A stretch of 26,024 nt of DNA from an uncultured Clostridia bacterium (GTDB lineage Bacteria > Bacillota > Clostridia > TANB77 > CAG-508). A program made the translations under genes and the position numbers. The stretch spans positions 1 to 26,024 of the forward strand of contig CAKPAX010000024.1 of assembly GCA_934133175.1 (NCBI GenBank). The letters run 5' to 3'. Position 1 is the stretch's first letter. Every line of letters begins with the position of its first letter. Below are positions 8,290 through 17,121 of the stretch, piece by piece. The notes under the pieces are model-generated. The model ran no database searches, was not told the DNA's origin, and was given only the letters and a program-made list of their open reading frames with translations.

Positions 8290-8889
8290 CTATTCATAAT
8301 CTTCTAATAATTTATTTAATTCCTCTAATCCCACTACTTTTATTCCCTTCTTTATTTCTATTAAGTCTGTATCTGTTAAATAATCTGTAGAGATTTCTGT
8401 TTCATCTACCAGTTCTTCTTTTCCATCTTCATTTATTTTATATATTGCAATAATCCCATCATTATCTCTTAAAACATAATGTTCTCCACATTGCCCATCA
8501 ACTTTTTTTGATAAAACAATTTCGTTTTCAGAAAATCCATCTATACTCCAATCTTGATATTCTTCAGCAAGTTGCTCTTTTGTCATATTTACTAATTCTT
8601 GAGGTAATTCAACTTCTTCACTTTTGGTATGTCCACATGAAGAATATACTTTATTTAAAATCATTTTTGTGTTAGGAGATATTTTTTCTTCTGTGGAATT
8701 TGCTTGTTCTAAATCTTCTTTTTTCATATATTCGTATTCATCTGTGCATTCATCTAATATTTCTTCTGTTGCCAATTTTTGAGTTTCATAACTTGTATTA
8801 TCTTTTGAACTTGAATACATATATCCTCCTGCTATTATAGATAGTACAAATATAATACTTATTATTGCATAAATTAACTTTTTATTCAT
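8290..8889 (-). CDS. BofC C-terminal-domain-like membrane-anchored protein
   Basis: 199 residues from the ATG at 8889, which has GGGAGG six nt upstream; an in-frame ATG at 8946 has no ribosome site. Residues about 4-24 are a signal anchor, then comes an acidic region with a CGHT motif, and the C-terminal third reads like the BofC C-terminal domain: TKEQLAEEYQDW, FSENEIVL, GQCGEHYVL, IIAIYKI, then GIKVVGLEELNKLLEDYE. In Bacillus BofC sits between the forespore membranes and restrains the SpoIVB protease. Clostridial homologues exist with no proven role. Here the gene follows hicB by 73 nt at the end of the comEC run, and no sporulation gene is near, so a sporulation role is not shown. The recognition is by pattern and moderately secure. 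Confidence 0.72.
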   Translation of the reverse strand: MNKKLIYAIISIIFVLSIIAGGYMYSSSKDNTSYETQKLATEEILDECTDEYEYMKKEDLEQANSTEEKISPNTKMILNKVYSSCGHTKSEEVELPQELVNMTKEQLAEEYQDWSIDGFSENEIVLSKKVDGQCGEHYVLRDNDGIIAIYKINEDGKEELVDETEISTDYLTDTDLIEIKKGIKVVGLEELNKLLEDYE

Positions 8890-8962
8890 TTTTTCCTCCC
8901 GCTTCTGTTTTTTATAGTATTTACTTACTTTGTTAAATTTATACAATAATTAATTTTTAATT

Positions 8963-9304
8963 TTATCTAGTACTTACATATTTATTAACTGCTCTCTTTA
9001 TTAACTCATTTATAGAAATATTTTCTTCTATTGATTTTATTTTTGCTTTATTATGAAGTTCACATCCTAATCTTACATTTAACGATCCTTTGCATTGTTT
9101 TTCCGGTTTAGTATTTGTTTCTTTACATACTTTAAGATAATCATCAATTGCATCTTTAAAGTCTTTTTTTAATTCTTTAACACTAGTTCCTTCAAAAGAT
9201 ATACTATCTTTTTTTAAACCTTCAATCTCACCACAAAAACATTCATCTTCATCACTATATTTTATCATAGCAATATAACCTCTATATTCCATTATATTAT
9301 TCAT
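8963..9304 (-). CDS. hicB: HicB-family antitoxin
   Basis: 113 residues. The N-terminal half (from MEYRGYIAMIKYSDEDECFCGEI) is the partial RNase H-like fold of HicB antitoxins, with the usual DAIDDYLKVC helix; the C-terminal part (about 72-113, LNVRLGCELHNKAKIKSIEENISINELIKRAV) is a ribbon-helix-helix DNA-binding domain. HicB binds and blocks HicA and represses its own promoter. Its start codon touches the hicA stop codon (TAA then ATG) and its AGAGGAGGA ribosome site is formed by the last codons of hicA, so the two are translationally coupled. Confidence 0.93.
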   Translation of the reverse strand: MNNIMEYRGYIAMIKYSDEDECFCGEIEGLKKDSISFEGTSVKELKKDFKDAIDDYLKVCKETNTKPEKQCKGSLNVRLGCELHNKAKIKSIEENISINELIKRAVNKYVSTR

Positions 9305-9559
9305 TTATATATCCTCCTCTTCAAATAGTTTTTTCAATAATAAATTAATTTGATACATTTTTAAAACATTATTCGGATGTGGCTTATGTAATTCTATTTT
9401 TGTATTATTTTTATTTATAAATACAACTCTTGAACCTGATGTTTTTCCTTTATTATATTCATAATATCCAAATTTATTTAATAATTTTTTGGCTTCTTCA
9501 TATGTAAAATCTTTTGGTTTTTGTTTTATTCTCTCTATTTCTTTGTTAATTCTGCTCAT
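9305..9559 (-). CDS. hicA: HicA-family mRNA interferase toxin
   Basis: 84 residues from the ATG at 9559, which restores the family start MSRINKEIERIKQKPKDFTY; a longer frame from 9592 would run into comEC and puts the AAGGAG site inside the coding region. HicA toxins are small double-stranded-RNA-binding-fold proteins that cut mRNA. The fold is visible: a helix EEAKKLLNKFGY, then NKGKTSGSRVVFI and the strand IELHKPHP with His58 and His61. This subtype has SGSR where the classical E. coli type has the catalytic GSH, and the HKPHP histidines are conserved. The AAGGAG site is about 13 nt from the ATG, a long spacing. It follows comEC by 19 nt and precedes hicB directly. Confidence 0.9.
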   Translation of the reverse strand: MSRINKEIERIKQKPKDFTYEEAKKLLNKFGYYEYNKGKTSGSRVVFINKNNTKIELHKPHPNNVLKMYQINLLLKKLFEEEDI

Positions 9560-9578
9560 AAATATTATATCACTCCTT

Positions 9579-12116
9579 TTATTTGTTAGCAACTATTTTT
9601 AGTTGCATTTTTAATTTTATCCCATTTGTTTTAATACTAATTTCCCCCATCTTATCTGTTCTGTATATTTTAATATTTTTCTCTTGTAAATTCTTAATTG
9701 TACTATCTGCTGGATGACCAAATTTGTTATTTTCTCCCACTCCAATTAATGCATATTTGGGATTTACTGCATTTAAAAAATCTATTACAGAAGATGTTTT
9801 TGAGCCATGATGTGCAACTTTTAAAACTGTTGAATTAAGACAATTTTTATTTGACATATATTTTGAAACAATCTTATCTTCTGCCACTTTTTCAATATCT
9901 CCAGTAAATAGTATTGAAAATTTTTTATAATTCAATTTACATACCAAAGAATTATTATTTATAGCGTTTTCTGAAATCATACTATTAGAACTAGGCCACA
10001 AAATATCAATATCTATATTTTTTTCTATCTTAATTTTGTCTCCAGCCTCAACAACTTGAACTTTTATATTCTTTTCTTTAACAATTTCTTTAAATTTGTT
10101 ATAATTCTCACTTATTTCATATTGTCTTCCTATAATTACTGTTCCTACTTTAAGTTCTCTAATTATATATAACAATGCTCCGCAATGATCTTGATCAAAA
10201 TGGCTTATTATAACATAATCTAATTTTTTTACTTTTCTAGCTAATAAATATGGTAATAATGTACTTTTTCCAACATCAAATTCTGAACTCTCACTTCCTC
10301 CTCCATCTATTAAAATTTTTTTATTGTTTGGAGTAATAATTAAAGTTCCATCTCCTTGTCCTATATCTATAAAATAAATTTTTAAATTTTTTGGAATTAC
10401 ATTTAATATAAATAACAGAACTATAAATAAAATTAATATCTTTCTTAACATTCTCTTGTTCTGGATAATTTTATATTTGAAAACTTGAATTAAATTTTTT
10501 ATTCTTTTTTGAAAAGCATTTAAATTTGTTAAATTATAAATTTTAAAAAGATAATTTAATATAAAGATTAAAAAATAATATACAACTAAAATATATATTT
10601 GAGGTGTTGAAACATATATTTTAGTTAATGGCAATTTACTACCTAGTTTTGAAATTAACAAAAGTATATTTATTAGTGGATTTAAAAAATATGAAATAAA
10701 TTTTCCTAGATTAAAAAATAAAAATGATGTAATAATTTGAATAAATCCTAATATTACAACAGGACCTATTATAAATGTAATTAAAAGATTTATAAAAATA
10801 AATGAAAATCCTATTTTGTTAAATAATATCATTATTATTGGCATTAATACTATTTGAGCAGATATTGTAACAGAAATCATTTCTAATATTTTATCTTTAG
10901 TATTAATAATAAATTTTGATTTTTTACTATTAGTTTTTAAAACTTCCATACGACTTTTTAATTTTTTCTTTATTTTTATTTGTTGCAATAATTCTAGTAC
11001 ATTTTTTTGAAATATAATTATTCCAATAGTTCCACCATAAGACAATATTAACCCTGTATTTAAAATTAAAAATGGGTTTGTTATTAAGATACATAATAAT
11101 GACAATGAAATATTTGTCCAAATATCACTTTTTCTATATATAAAAAATGACAAAAGCAACATTATCCCCATTATTTCCGCTCTTATTATAGAGGGAAAAA
11201 ATCCTGTTACTAAAACATATATTATTAATAAAAAAATAGTTAATATTCTAGTTTTTCTTTTTCCTAGAAATTTATTAAACAATGTCGATATTCCAATAAT
11301 TATATATGATATATGCATTCCAGATATTGCTAATATATGTGATATATTATTACTACTAAATTCTTCTTTTATCTCATTTTCTATATTGTCTGTATAACCT
11401 AACATTATTCCAAGTATTAATGAACTTTCTTTATTTTTATATGTGCTTTCTATATTTTGTTTAATTTTTAGAAAAATTTGATTTGAAACATTTCTAACAA
11501 TATTTAAGTTATTCTTTTTTAACACTTTAATTTCTTTAGCTTTTACTGTACCTGTTACATTTAATGTTTTTAAATATTTTTTATAGTCAAATCCTCTATA
11601 ATTTCTTTGGCCTGATGGCTTTATATATTCTCCCTCAAATTGAATTTTATCTCCAAATTCTAAATTTATATTTTTAGGAGTATTAAGAAATAAATATATA
11701 TTTTTGTATTTAATGTTATTATTTATTTTTTCTATTTTTATTTTGTATATGTTTTTATATTGTTTTTCTTTTTTGTTACTACATATTGTAGCAATTATTT
11801 TTATTTCATTATTTAGTTCATTATAAATAGCATCATATTTATTGTTTAAATGAATTGTAATCAAATTTGATATTGTAGATGTTATTATTATAGTTAAAAT
11901 AACTTTTTTAGTTAGAATTAATTTTAGATATCTTAAATATCTTTTAATTGATAAAAAATTAAATTTGTTTTTCTTACTTTTTCTTTTAATAACTTTGTGT
12001 ATTAAATATATAATAAAAACAATTAAATAAAATAAGACTATACTTTTATTAAAGTATAGCCCCATTAATATTCCTATTATATATCCAATAGATATTGTAA
12101 CTATTGGTCTTTTCAA
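9579..12116 (-). CDS. comEC: ComEC/Rec2 DNA-uptake channel, TTG start
   Basis: Polytopic protein that passes single-stranded DNA across the membrane in natural transformation. 845 residues: N-terminal helices (6-42, 70-90), an OB-like DUF4131 region (about 100-200), the Competence domain with the SHILAISGMHIS motif (259-270) and many helices to about 575, then a metallo-beta-lactamase domain (from 580) with HFDQDH (639-644), FTGD ending in Asp740 and AHHGS (768-772). All three parts and the metal ligands look intact, so the gene is complete. The start is a TTG at 12116 with AAGGAG six nt before it. It lies 13 nt downstream of the NlpC/P60 gene and 19 nt before hicA. No comEA, comFA or comG genes are in the window; the two prepilin-like proteins elsewhere could be related to uptake but this is unproven. 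Confidence 0.95.
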   Translation of the reverse strand: MKRPIVTISIGYIIGILMGLYFNKSIVLFYLIVFIIYLIHKVIKRKSKKNKFNFLSIKRYLRYLKLILTKKVILTIIITSTISNLITIHLNNKYDAIYNELNNEIKIIATICSNKKEKQYKNIYKIKIEKINNNIKYKNIYLFLNTPKNINLEFGDKIQFEGEYIKPSGQRNYRGFDYKKYLKTLNVTGTVKAKEIKVLKKNNLNIVRNVSNQIFLKIKQNIESTYKNKESSLILGIMLGYTDNIENEIKEEFSSNNISHILAISGMHISYIIIGISTLFNKFLGKRKTRILTIFLLIIYVLVTGFFPSIIRAEIMGIMLLLSFFIYRKSDIWTNISLSLLCILITNPFLILNTGLILSYGGTIGIIIFQKNVLELLQQIKIKKKLKSRMEVLKTNSKKSKFIINTKDKILEMISVTISAQIVLMPIIMILFNKIGFSFIFINLLITFIIGPVVILGFIQIITSFLFFNLGKFISYFLNPLINILLLISKLGSKLPLTKIYVSTPQIYILVVYYFLIFILNYLFKIYNLTNLNAFQKRIKNLIQVFKYKIIQNKRMLRKILILFIVLLFILNVIPKNLKIYFIDIGQGDGTLIITPNNKKILIDGGGSESSEFDVGKSTLLPYLLARKVKKLDYVIISHFDQDHCGALLYIIRELKVGTVIIGRQYEISENYNKFKEIVKEKNIKVQVVEAGDKIKIEKNIDIDILWPSSNSMISENAINNNSLVCKLNYKKFSILFTGDIEKVAEDKIVSKYMSNKNCLNSTVLKVAHHGSKTSSVIDFLNAVNPKYALIGVGENNKFGHPADSTIKNLQEKNIKIYRTDKMGEISIKTNGIKLKMQLKIVANK

Positions 12117-12129
12117 TATTTTCTCCTTT

Positions 12130-13578
12130 TTATAAAACTCTTCTTGCTGTTATATAATTTCTTACATAATAACTATCAGACATAGATGTTATTATTACAC
12201 CTTTTTTAGGATTTGCAGCATGTATAAATTGATTTCCCCCAATATATATTCCTACATGTCCTGTAAAACATACTATATCTCCTGGTTGCAAGTTTGATTT
12301 TTCAACACTTTTACCATTGCTTCTTTGTCCAGATGATGTTCTACTTAGTGATATGCCAAAATGTCTATAAACATAACTTGTAAATCCTGAACAATCAAAT
12401 GAAGTTGGTCCATTTCCTCCACTTACATATTTGCAACCCAAATAGTTTTTTGCATATGCTACAACTTCAGTTCCTTTACTATTTGAACTTGATGAAGTTG
12501 TTTCTTTTTTTTCTACTATTAAGCTTCCAGTTGATGTTGATACTGTTGATGCAATATTATTATCTATTTGAGTATTATCTAATTCAGTAGCATCACTTTC
12601 TGCATTTTGAGTTCTTGGTTCTTCAGCCCCTCTTGATGTTACTTCTGCAACTTTTGTATCTGATAAATATTTTGTTGCAATGTATCCTTTTTTACCTTTT
12701 ACACTAACATTACTCCAATTATTCTTTTCACTTAATATTTCTACCTCTGTATTTTTCTTTAAGCTTAATACTATTGTAGAAGATGTACTCATTTCTGCTC
12801 TTAAATTAACTGTGTCTACATTTACATATGCAGTTTTTGTTGTTTCTTCTGTTGTCTCATTTTTTGTTGTATCTTCATCTACTTTGTTTTGTTCATTATT
12901 CTCATCTTTGCTTTCTTCAGAATTTTCTTCTTTACTTACTTCTGTTTTTGTTGTTTCTTCTACATTTTTTTCTAGTATACTATTTCTTACCCATCCAAAA
13001 CTTGATTCACTTTCAACATATGACCAATCATTTATAATTTCTTTAATTGTTACTTTTGAATCAGATTTTAAAGATGTTAAATCACTTGCATTTATTAATG
13101 GAATAATTTTTAATTTTACATCTGATTTTAATTTTATTTCTTGATTTACCTCTAATTCTTTTTTTACAGTTTCTTCATTATTTTCTGTAGTTGTTGAATT
13201 ATCAGTTGTATTTTCTTGAGAATTATTTTGTTGTTCTTCTTCAACTGTATTCTCTTCATTTTTTGTATTTTCAGTTGTTGTATCTTCTTTAGTATCTGTT
13301 TCTGTTTTATTTCCTTCCACTTCTACTAAATCTGATTTTACATATCCTGTTATTTTGTTATATTTAACTTTATACCAATCACCATCTTGTTCTAATATCT
13401 CTAATTCTTCATTTAAAGATACTAATTCTACTACTGGTGATGTAGTTGAAGCTTCTTTTCTTATTCTTACTGTTTCTGATGTAACTTTTGCTTTATCTGT
13501 TGCATGTACAGTGCTTGAATATATTAGACTTAATAAAAGCACTATAGAAAGTATTGTTAATCTTTTAAAATTTTTCAT
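12130..13578 (-). CDS. Secreted SH3b (x3) - NlpC/P60 peptidoglycan endopeptidase
   Basis: Secreted wall hydrolase that would cut the stem peptide (D,L-endopeptidase). 482 residues: signal peptide 1-26 (likely cut after VHA), SH3b domain 1 (30-88), a Thr/Glu/Asn-rich linker (89-140), a degenerate SH3b 2 (142-205), a second acidic linker (205-248), SH3b 3 (250-306), a linker with many Ser/Thr, and the NlpC/P60 domain (368-482). The catalytic residues are visible: Cys396 in FDCSGF, His441 in GHVGIYIG and His453 in FIHAAN. The low-complexity linkers use mostly AT-rich codons. AGGAGA lies six nt before the ATG, and a good promoter lies upstream. It heads the run NlpC/P60-comEC-hicA-hicB-bofC-like. 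Confidence 0.93.
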   Translation of the reverse strand: MKNFKRLTILSIVLLLSLIYSSTVHATDKAKVTSETVRIRKEASTTSPVVELVSLNEELEILEQDGDWYKVKYNKITGYVKSDLVEVEGNKTETDTKEDTTTENTKNEENTVEEEQQNNSQENTTDNSTTTENNEETVKKELEVNQEIKLKSDVKLKIIPLINASDLTSLKSDSKVTIKEIINDWSYVESESSFGWVRNSILEKNVEETTKTEVSKEENSEESKDENNEQNKVDEDTTKNETTEETTKTAYVNVDTVNLRAEMSTSSTIVLSLKKNTEVEILSEKNNWSNVSVKGKKGYIATKYLSDTKVAEVTSRGAEEPRTQNAESDATELDNTQIDNNIASTVSTSTGSLIVEKKETTSSSSNSKGTEVVAYAKNYLGCKYVSGGNGPTSFDCSGFTSYVYRHFGISLSRTSSGQRSNGKSVEKSNLQPGDIVCFTGHVGIYIGGNQFIHAANPKKGVIITSMSDSYYVRNYITARRVL

Positions 13579-13616
13579 TTTAATTCTCCTATTTTACATC
13601 CTTAATTTACCATTAG

Positions 13617-13645
13617 AGTATATACTTAAATTGCAAAAAAGTCAA
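13617..13645 (-). promoter_or_regulatory. Candidate sigma-A promoter of the NlpC/P60-comEC operon
   Basis: On the minus strand TTGACT (13645-13640), a 17-nt spacer and TATACT (13622-13617), ending 38 nt before the start codon. Both boxes match the consensus at five of six positions. Confidence 0.65.
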
Positions 13646-13657
13646 GATTTAAAAATA

Positions 13658-13684
13658 GAAAAAAGTAATGCCAAACACATTACT
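13658..13684 (-). terminator. Intrinsic terminator after ppaC
   Basis: On the minus strand AGTAATG, a 7-nt loop and CATTACT, followed by a run of T; it lies just after the ppaC stop codon and just before the NlpC/P60 promoter, separating the two units. Confidence 0.8.
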
Positions 13685-13693
13685 CTTTCCTAC

Positions 13694-14611
13694 TTATATG
13701 TTTTTTTCTATTAATGGAAGTAATTGTTTTTTTCTTGAAACAACTCCTTCTAAAAATGCTCTATTATTTTCTAAAGTTTTTCCAAATGCTTTTTCAGCAA
13801 CATTTGCTTTATTACCTAAACTTATAATTTCTGAATTACTATTTAATATATCTGTAATTGCTAAAACAAATAAATCTAATCCTTTTTTGTTTATTTCATT
13901 ATTTATTGCTTCTTCTAATTCATTTTGTCTTTTTAATACATCAGGAATGCTTACTGTATTTACTTGTGCAATTACAAATTTGCTTCCATTGCTTTCTAGA
14001 TTTTTAGCATCTAAATTAACTAATTCTTCTGCTGAAAAATCATCTAAATTAGTACCAGCTTTTAACATTTCTAAACCATATTCTTCAACATTTACATTTG
14101 CAATTTTAGCTAATTCTTTTCCTATTTTTACATCTTCATCTGTACATGTTGGTGATTTAAATAATAATGTATCTGATACTATTGCACTTAACATTAATCC
14201 TGCCATTTTTGATGTAATTTCTACTTTATTCATCATACAAATTTTATATAATATTGTTGCAGTACATCCAACTGGTTCTGCTAAATAATATAATGGTTCT
14301 GAAGTTTTTAATTCTATTCTATGATGATCTACTACTTTCTCTATTTTTGCTTTTTCTATTCCGTCAGCACTTTGAGCAGCTTCATTATGATCTACTAATA
14401 TAACTCTTTGTCCTTCTTCTACGCTTTCTATTATTTTTGGCTCTTCTACATTAAAATAATTTAATGCATATTCTGTTTCTTTGTTTATCTTTCCTAATTT
14501 TACAGCTTCTGCATTTCCATTCATTTTATTTTCTATTTCTGCCATAACAATACTAGAACATATTGTGTCTGTATCTGGATTTTTATGTCCGAAAACTAAT
14601 ACTTTTTCCAT
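13694..14611 (-). CDS. ppaC: Manganese-dependent inorganic pyrophosphatase (family II)
   Basis: Hydrolyses pyrophosphate to two phosphates in the cytoplasm and so drives biosynthetic reactions. 305 residues from the ATG at 14611, the second in-frame Met, chosen because AAGGAG stands 8 nt upstream and because Bacillus PpaC also begins MEK; the ATG at 14617 is only 2 nt from the site. DHH-family motifs are all present: GHKNPDTD (8-15), DHNE (74-77), DHH (95-97), and the C-terminal substrate-binding SRKKQ (292-296). There are no CBS domains, so it is the unregulated short form. It is flanked by terminators on both sides and is probably monocistronic or receives read-through from hslO. Confidence 0.97.
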   Translation of the reverse strand: MEKVLVFGHKNPDTDTICSSIVMAEIENKMNGNAEAVKLGKINKETEYALNYFNVEEPKIIESVEEGQRVILVDHNEAAQSADGIEKAKIEKVVDHHRIELKTSEPLYYLAEPVGCTATILYKICMMNKVEITSKMAGLMLSAIVSDTLLFKSPTCTDEDVKIGKELAKIANVNVEEYGLEMLKAGTNLDDFSAEELVNLDAKNLESNGSKFVIAQVNTVSIPDVLKRQNELEEAINNEINKKGLDLFVLAITDILNSNSEIISLGNKANVAEKAFGKTLENNRAFLEGVVSRKKQLLPLIEKNI

Positions 14612-14637
14612 ATTCATTTCTCCTTTTTTGCTTTAAT

Positions 14638-14665
14638 AAAACTAGAAATCTTCATTTCTAGTTTT
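14638..14665. terminator. Intrinsic terminator between hslO and ppaC
   Basis: A 12-bp stem, AAAACTAGAAAT with ATTTCTAGTTTT, around a CTTC loop. On the minus strand it ends the hslO transcript with a short T run; the plus-strand T run is longer but no plus gene precedes it. Confidence 0.75.
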
Positions 14666-14689
14666 TATTTTTTTCATATTATATTAAAT

Positions 14690-15595
14690 TTAGACATTAT
14701 TGTCAATATTTTGAGTTTTTATCCCTTCTAATATATTGCTTAACTCGTTTTCTGAAAACTCATATTTTTTATTACAAAAATGACAAACTAATTCTGCTTT
14801 TTTGTCTTCTTGTATTATTTTTTCTAATTCCTCTTTTCCTATTGTTTTTAATGCATCTGCCATATGTTCTTTGTTACAATCACATTCATATTCAGGAACT
14901 ATGTTTTCTTCTATTACTTTAACATTATTATCACCAGTTATTTTTTTTGCAATTTCTTCTAAGGTTAGTTTTTCATCCAACATTCTAGATATTGCTCCTG
15001 CTTTAAATATTGACTGTTCCAGTTTATATATATCATCTTCTGTTGCATCTGGCATTGCATTTATAATATATCCTCCACTTGCTTGTACTCCATCTTTATT
15101 TACTAATACGCCTAAGGCAACAGCTGACTGTCTTTGTTCAGATTTAACAAAATAATTTGCAAAATCTTCAGCTATTTCACCAGAAACTAATGGACTTATA
15201 GCCACATATGGTTCTTTTAATCCTAAATCTTTAATTACATTAATATATCCACTATGTCCAACGGCTCCACCAACATCTAATTTTCCATCTTCATTTAATG
15301 GTATATCTACAACAGAATTTGCAACATAGCCTTTTACTTTAGAAAATTTATTTGTAACTGTAAGCATTGTTCCTAATGGTCCATCACCTTTTAATTGTAT
15401 TGTTAATTTATCTTTATCTGATTTCATTTCTGCTCCCATTATGCAAGACATTGTTAATAATCTTCCAAATGCTGCTGTTGCAACAGGACTTAAATCATGT
15501 ATTTTTCTTGCTTTTTCAACTAACTCTGTAGTTGATGCACATATTACTGATATTCTTTCATCATATGCTAAAAATTTTAATATTTTATCTGACAT
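14690..15595 (-). CDS. hslO: Redox-regulated chaperone Hsp33
   Basis: Cytoplasmic holdase chaperone that is switched on by oxidative unfolding. 301 residues from the ATG at 15595, which has a strong AAAGGAGGAGAGG site; an in-frame ATG at 15652 has none. The N-terminal domain holds the typical KGDGPLGTM (69-77), GYVAN (89-93) and GAVGHSG (110-116) motifs and SEQRQSAVALGVLV (152-165). The C-terminal zinc switch is complete: Cys238-x-Cys240 and Cys271-x2-Cys274. It fits an anaerobe that meets oxidant or bleach stress. A terminator follows the stop. Confidence 0.96.
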   Translation of the reverse strand: MSDKILKFLAYDERISVICASTTELVEKARKIHDLSPVATAAFGRLLTMSCIMGAEMKSDKDKLTIQLKGDGPLGTMLTVTNKFSKVKGYVANSVVDIPLNEDGKLDVGGAVGHSGYINVIKDLGLKEPYVAISPLVSGEIAEDFANYFVKSEQRQSAVALGVLVNKDGVQASGGYIINAMPDATEDDIYKLEQSIFKAGAISRMLDEKLTLEEIAKKITGDNNVKVIEENIVPEYECDCNKEHMADALKTIGKEELEKIIQEDKKAELVCHFCNKKYEFSENELSNILEGIKTQNIDNNV

Positions 15596-15656
15596 TACCT
15601 CTCCTCCTTTTGACCTAAATATTATATCATTATATATGCTTTTATTCAACAATTAC

Positions 15657-15685
15657 TTTCAAGTTATAAAATAATATGATATAAT
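15657..15685 (+). promoter_or_regulatory. Candidate promoter of the histidine phosphatase-GT2 operon
   Basis: TTTCAA (15657-15662), 17-nt spacer, perfect TATAAT (15680-15685), 22 nt before the ATG; the -35 is weak, so the assignment rests on the -10 and the position. Confidence 0.5.
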
Positions 15686-15707
15686 TTTAAAGCATAGGAG
15701 AATTTTT

Positions 15708-16283
15708 ATGAATATTATTTTAGTAAGACATGGCCAAACAGATTGGAATTTAAAAAATAAATTACAAGGTTCTACAAATATAGATTTAAATGAGACTGGT
15801 GTATTACAAGCAAAACAAACTGCTAAAAATTTAGCTAATAAAAATATAGATGTAATTTACTCTTCACCACTTAATAGAACCTTAGCAACTACAAATGAAA
15901 TAAATAAAAATAGAAACATAAAAGTAATTAAAGATGATAGATTAATAGAAAGAGGTTTTGGTAATCTTGAAGGACTTGAGGGAAAAAAAGTAAATTTCAA
16001 AAAATATTGGGATTTTTCTTTAAATGCTTGTGATGAAAATATAGAATCTATGTCTACATTTTTTAATAGAATTTACAATTTTTTAAATGATATTTTTATA
16101 AAATATAAAGATACACCAAAAACAATTTTGTTAGTAACACATAATGGTGTTAATCTAGCAATATCTTCAATTTTAGAAGGTGCTAAAAAAAACATATTCG
16201 AATATAATTTAAAAACTTGTGATTATAAATTATTTGAAAATCTAACTATATTACCAAAATTGGAGGACATATGGAAAATATAA
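15708..16283 (+). CDS. Histidine phosphatase family protein (phosphoglycerate mutase-like)
   Basis: 191 residues of the histidine phosphatase superfamily. The phosphohistidine motif LVRHGQT puts the nucleophile at His8 with Arg7; Arg57 follows SSPLN, the acid Glu81 lies in IERGFGNLEG, and His145 is in VTHNG. All five catalytic residues are present. The short length and lack of the mutase insertions argue for a phosphatase and not dPGM. Members dephosphorylate sugars, phosphoglycerate derivatives, nucleotides or cobalamin precursors, and substrate cannot be read from sequence. It overlaps the following GT2 gene by 13 nt, so the two products are probably made together, and the gene pair faces a GpgS-like fusion protein, which makes a glucosyl-phosphoglycerate phosphatase role one possibility. 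Confidence 0.85.
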   Translation: MNIILVRHGQTDWNLKNKLQGSTNIDLNETGVLQAKQTAKNLANKNIDVIYSSPLNRTLATTNEINKNRNIKVIKDDRLIERGFGNLEGLEGKKVNFKKYWDFSLNACDENIESMSTFFNRIYNFLNDIFIKYKDTPKTILLVTHNGVNLAISSILEGAKKNIFEYNLKTCDYKLFENLTILPKLEDIWKI

Positions 16284-17074
16284 AATTTAGTATAATAATT
16301 CCTGCATATAATTGTGAAAATTATATCTCAAAATGTTTAAAAAGTATATTTAATCAATCATATAAAAATTTTGAAGTAATTGTTGTTGATGATTGTTCAA
16401 CTGATAAAACTTTTGAAATTTTAAAAAAATATACAAATATAAAATTATTATCAACTCCTGTTAACTCACGCCAGGGAACCGCAAGAAATATAGGATTAGA
16501 TGTTTGTACAGGAGATTATATTTTATTTGTTGATTCTGACGATTCTTTATATGATAATACTGTTTTAAACAAAATAGCTAATTTAATAAATACACAAAAT
16601 ATGCCTGACATAGTTTATTTAGGAATTAAAATGTATGGAAAAAGAGATTTATTACTTATTCCAGATGAAAAAAATTGTACAAAAGAATATAGGCTTTCAG
16701 AAAATCCTTTTATTAATGTTATATCTATTGCATGGAAAAATAAATTAATTCAAGAAAATCACATTAGATTTCCTGAAAAAATAAAATATGAAGATGTTTA
16801 TTTTGCTTTTTTAGGAATTGAAAAAGCAAAAACATATGCATATGGAGATTTTATATATTACAAGTATAATAATAGAGAATGTTCAACAACTACTGCATAT
16901 TCTATAACTCAAGCAGAAGATACAATCAAATTAATTTCAAAATTATTTGAATTATACCAAATTATAGACAAAGAAAATATACCTTATCTATCAAAAAGAA
17001 TACAACAACAAACTGATAGAGCTCATATAAGATTAAATAGAGCTATAGAACAAGAGTTGAAAAAATATAATTAA
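16271..17074 (+). CDS. Family 2 glycosyltransferase
   Basis: 267 residues with a GT-A fold: FSIIIPAYNCENYI (6-19), VVDDCSTD (38-45) for the nucleotide, and the metal-binding Asp88-Ser-Asp90 in FVDSDDS, then KYEDVYFAFL, the usual acceptor-side ED motif. There is no membrane helix, so it is a cytoplasmic or peripheral enzyme that moves a sugar onto a glycan or lipid carrier. Donor and acceptor are unknown. GGAGG is inside the end of the phosphatase gene, which overlaps by 13 nt, so translation is coupled. A terminator follows. Confidence 0.88.
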   Translation: MENIKFSIIIPAYNCENYISKCLKSIFNQSYKNFEVIVVDDCSTDKTFEILKKYTNIKLLSTPVNSRQGTARNIGLDVCTGDYILFVDSDDSLYDNTVLNKIANLINTQNMPDIVYLGIKMYGKRDLLLIPDEKNCTKEYRLSENPFINVISIAWKNKLIQENHIRFPEKIKYEDVYFAFLGIEKAKTYAYGDFIYYKYNNRECSTTTAYSITQAEDTIKLISKLFELYQIIDKENIPYLSKRIQQQTDRAHIRLNRAIEQELKKYN

Positions 17075-17121
17075 AAATTTAACCTTTTAAACTTTTTTCT
17101 ACTCTTATATTTAAGATTCCA

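Noticed and set aside
8890..8946. Extended start of the BofC-like gene at 8946
   Set aside because: No ribosome site; the ATG at 8889 has GGGAGG at proper distance and begins the signal anchor.
12680..13144. Plus-strand frame rich in Ser, Val and Phe
   Set aside because: It is the complement of the Thr/Glu-rich linkers of the NlpC/P60 protein, a standard artefact of low-complexity coding sequence.
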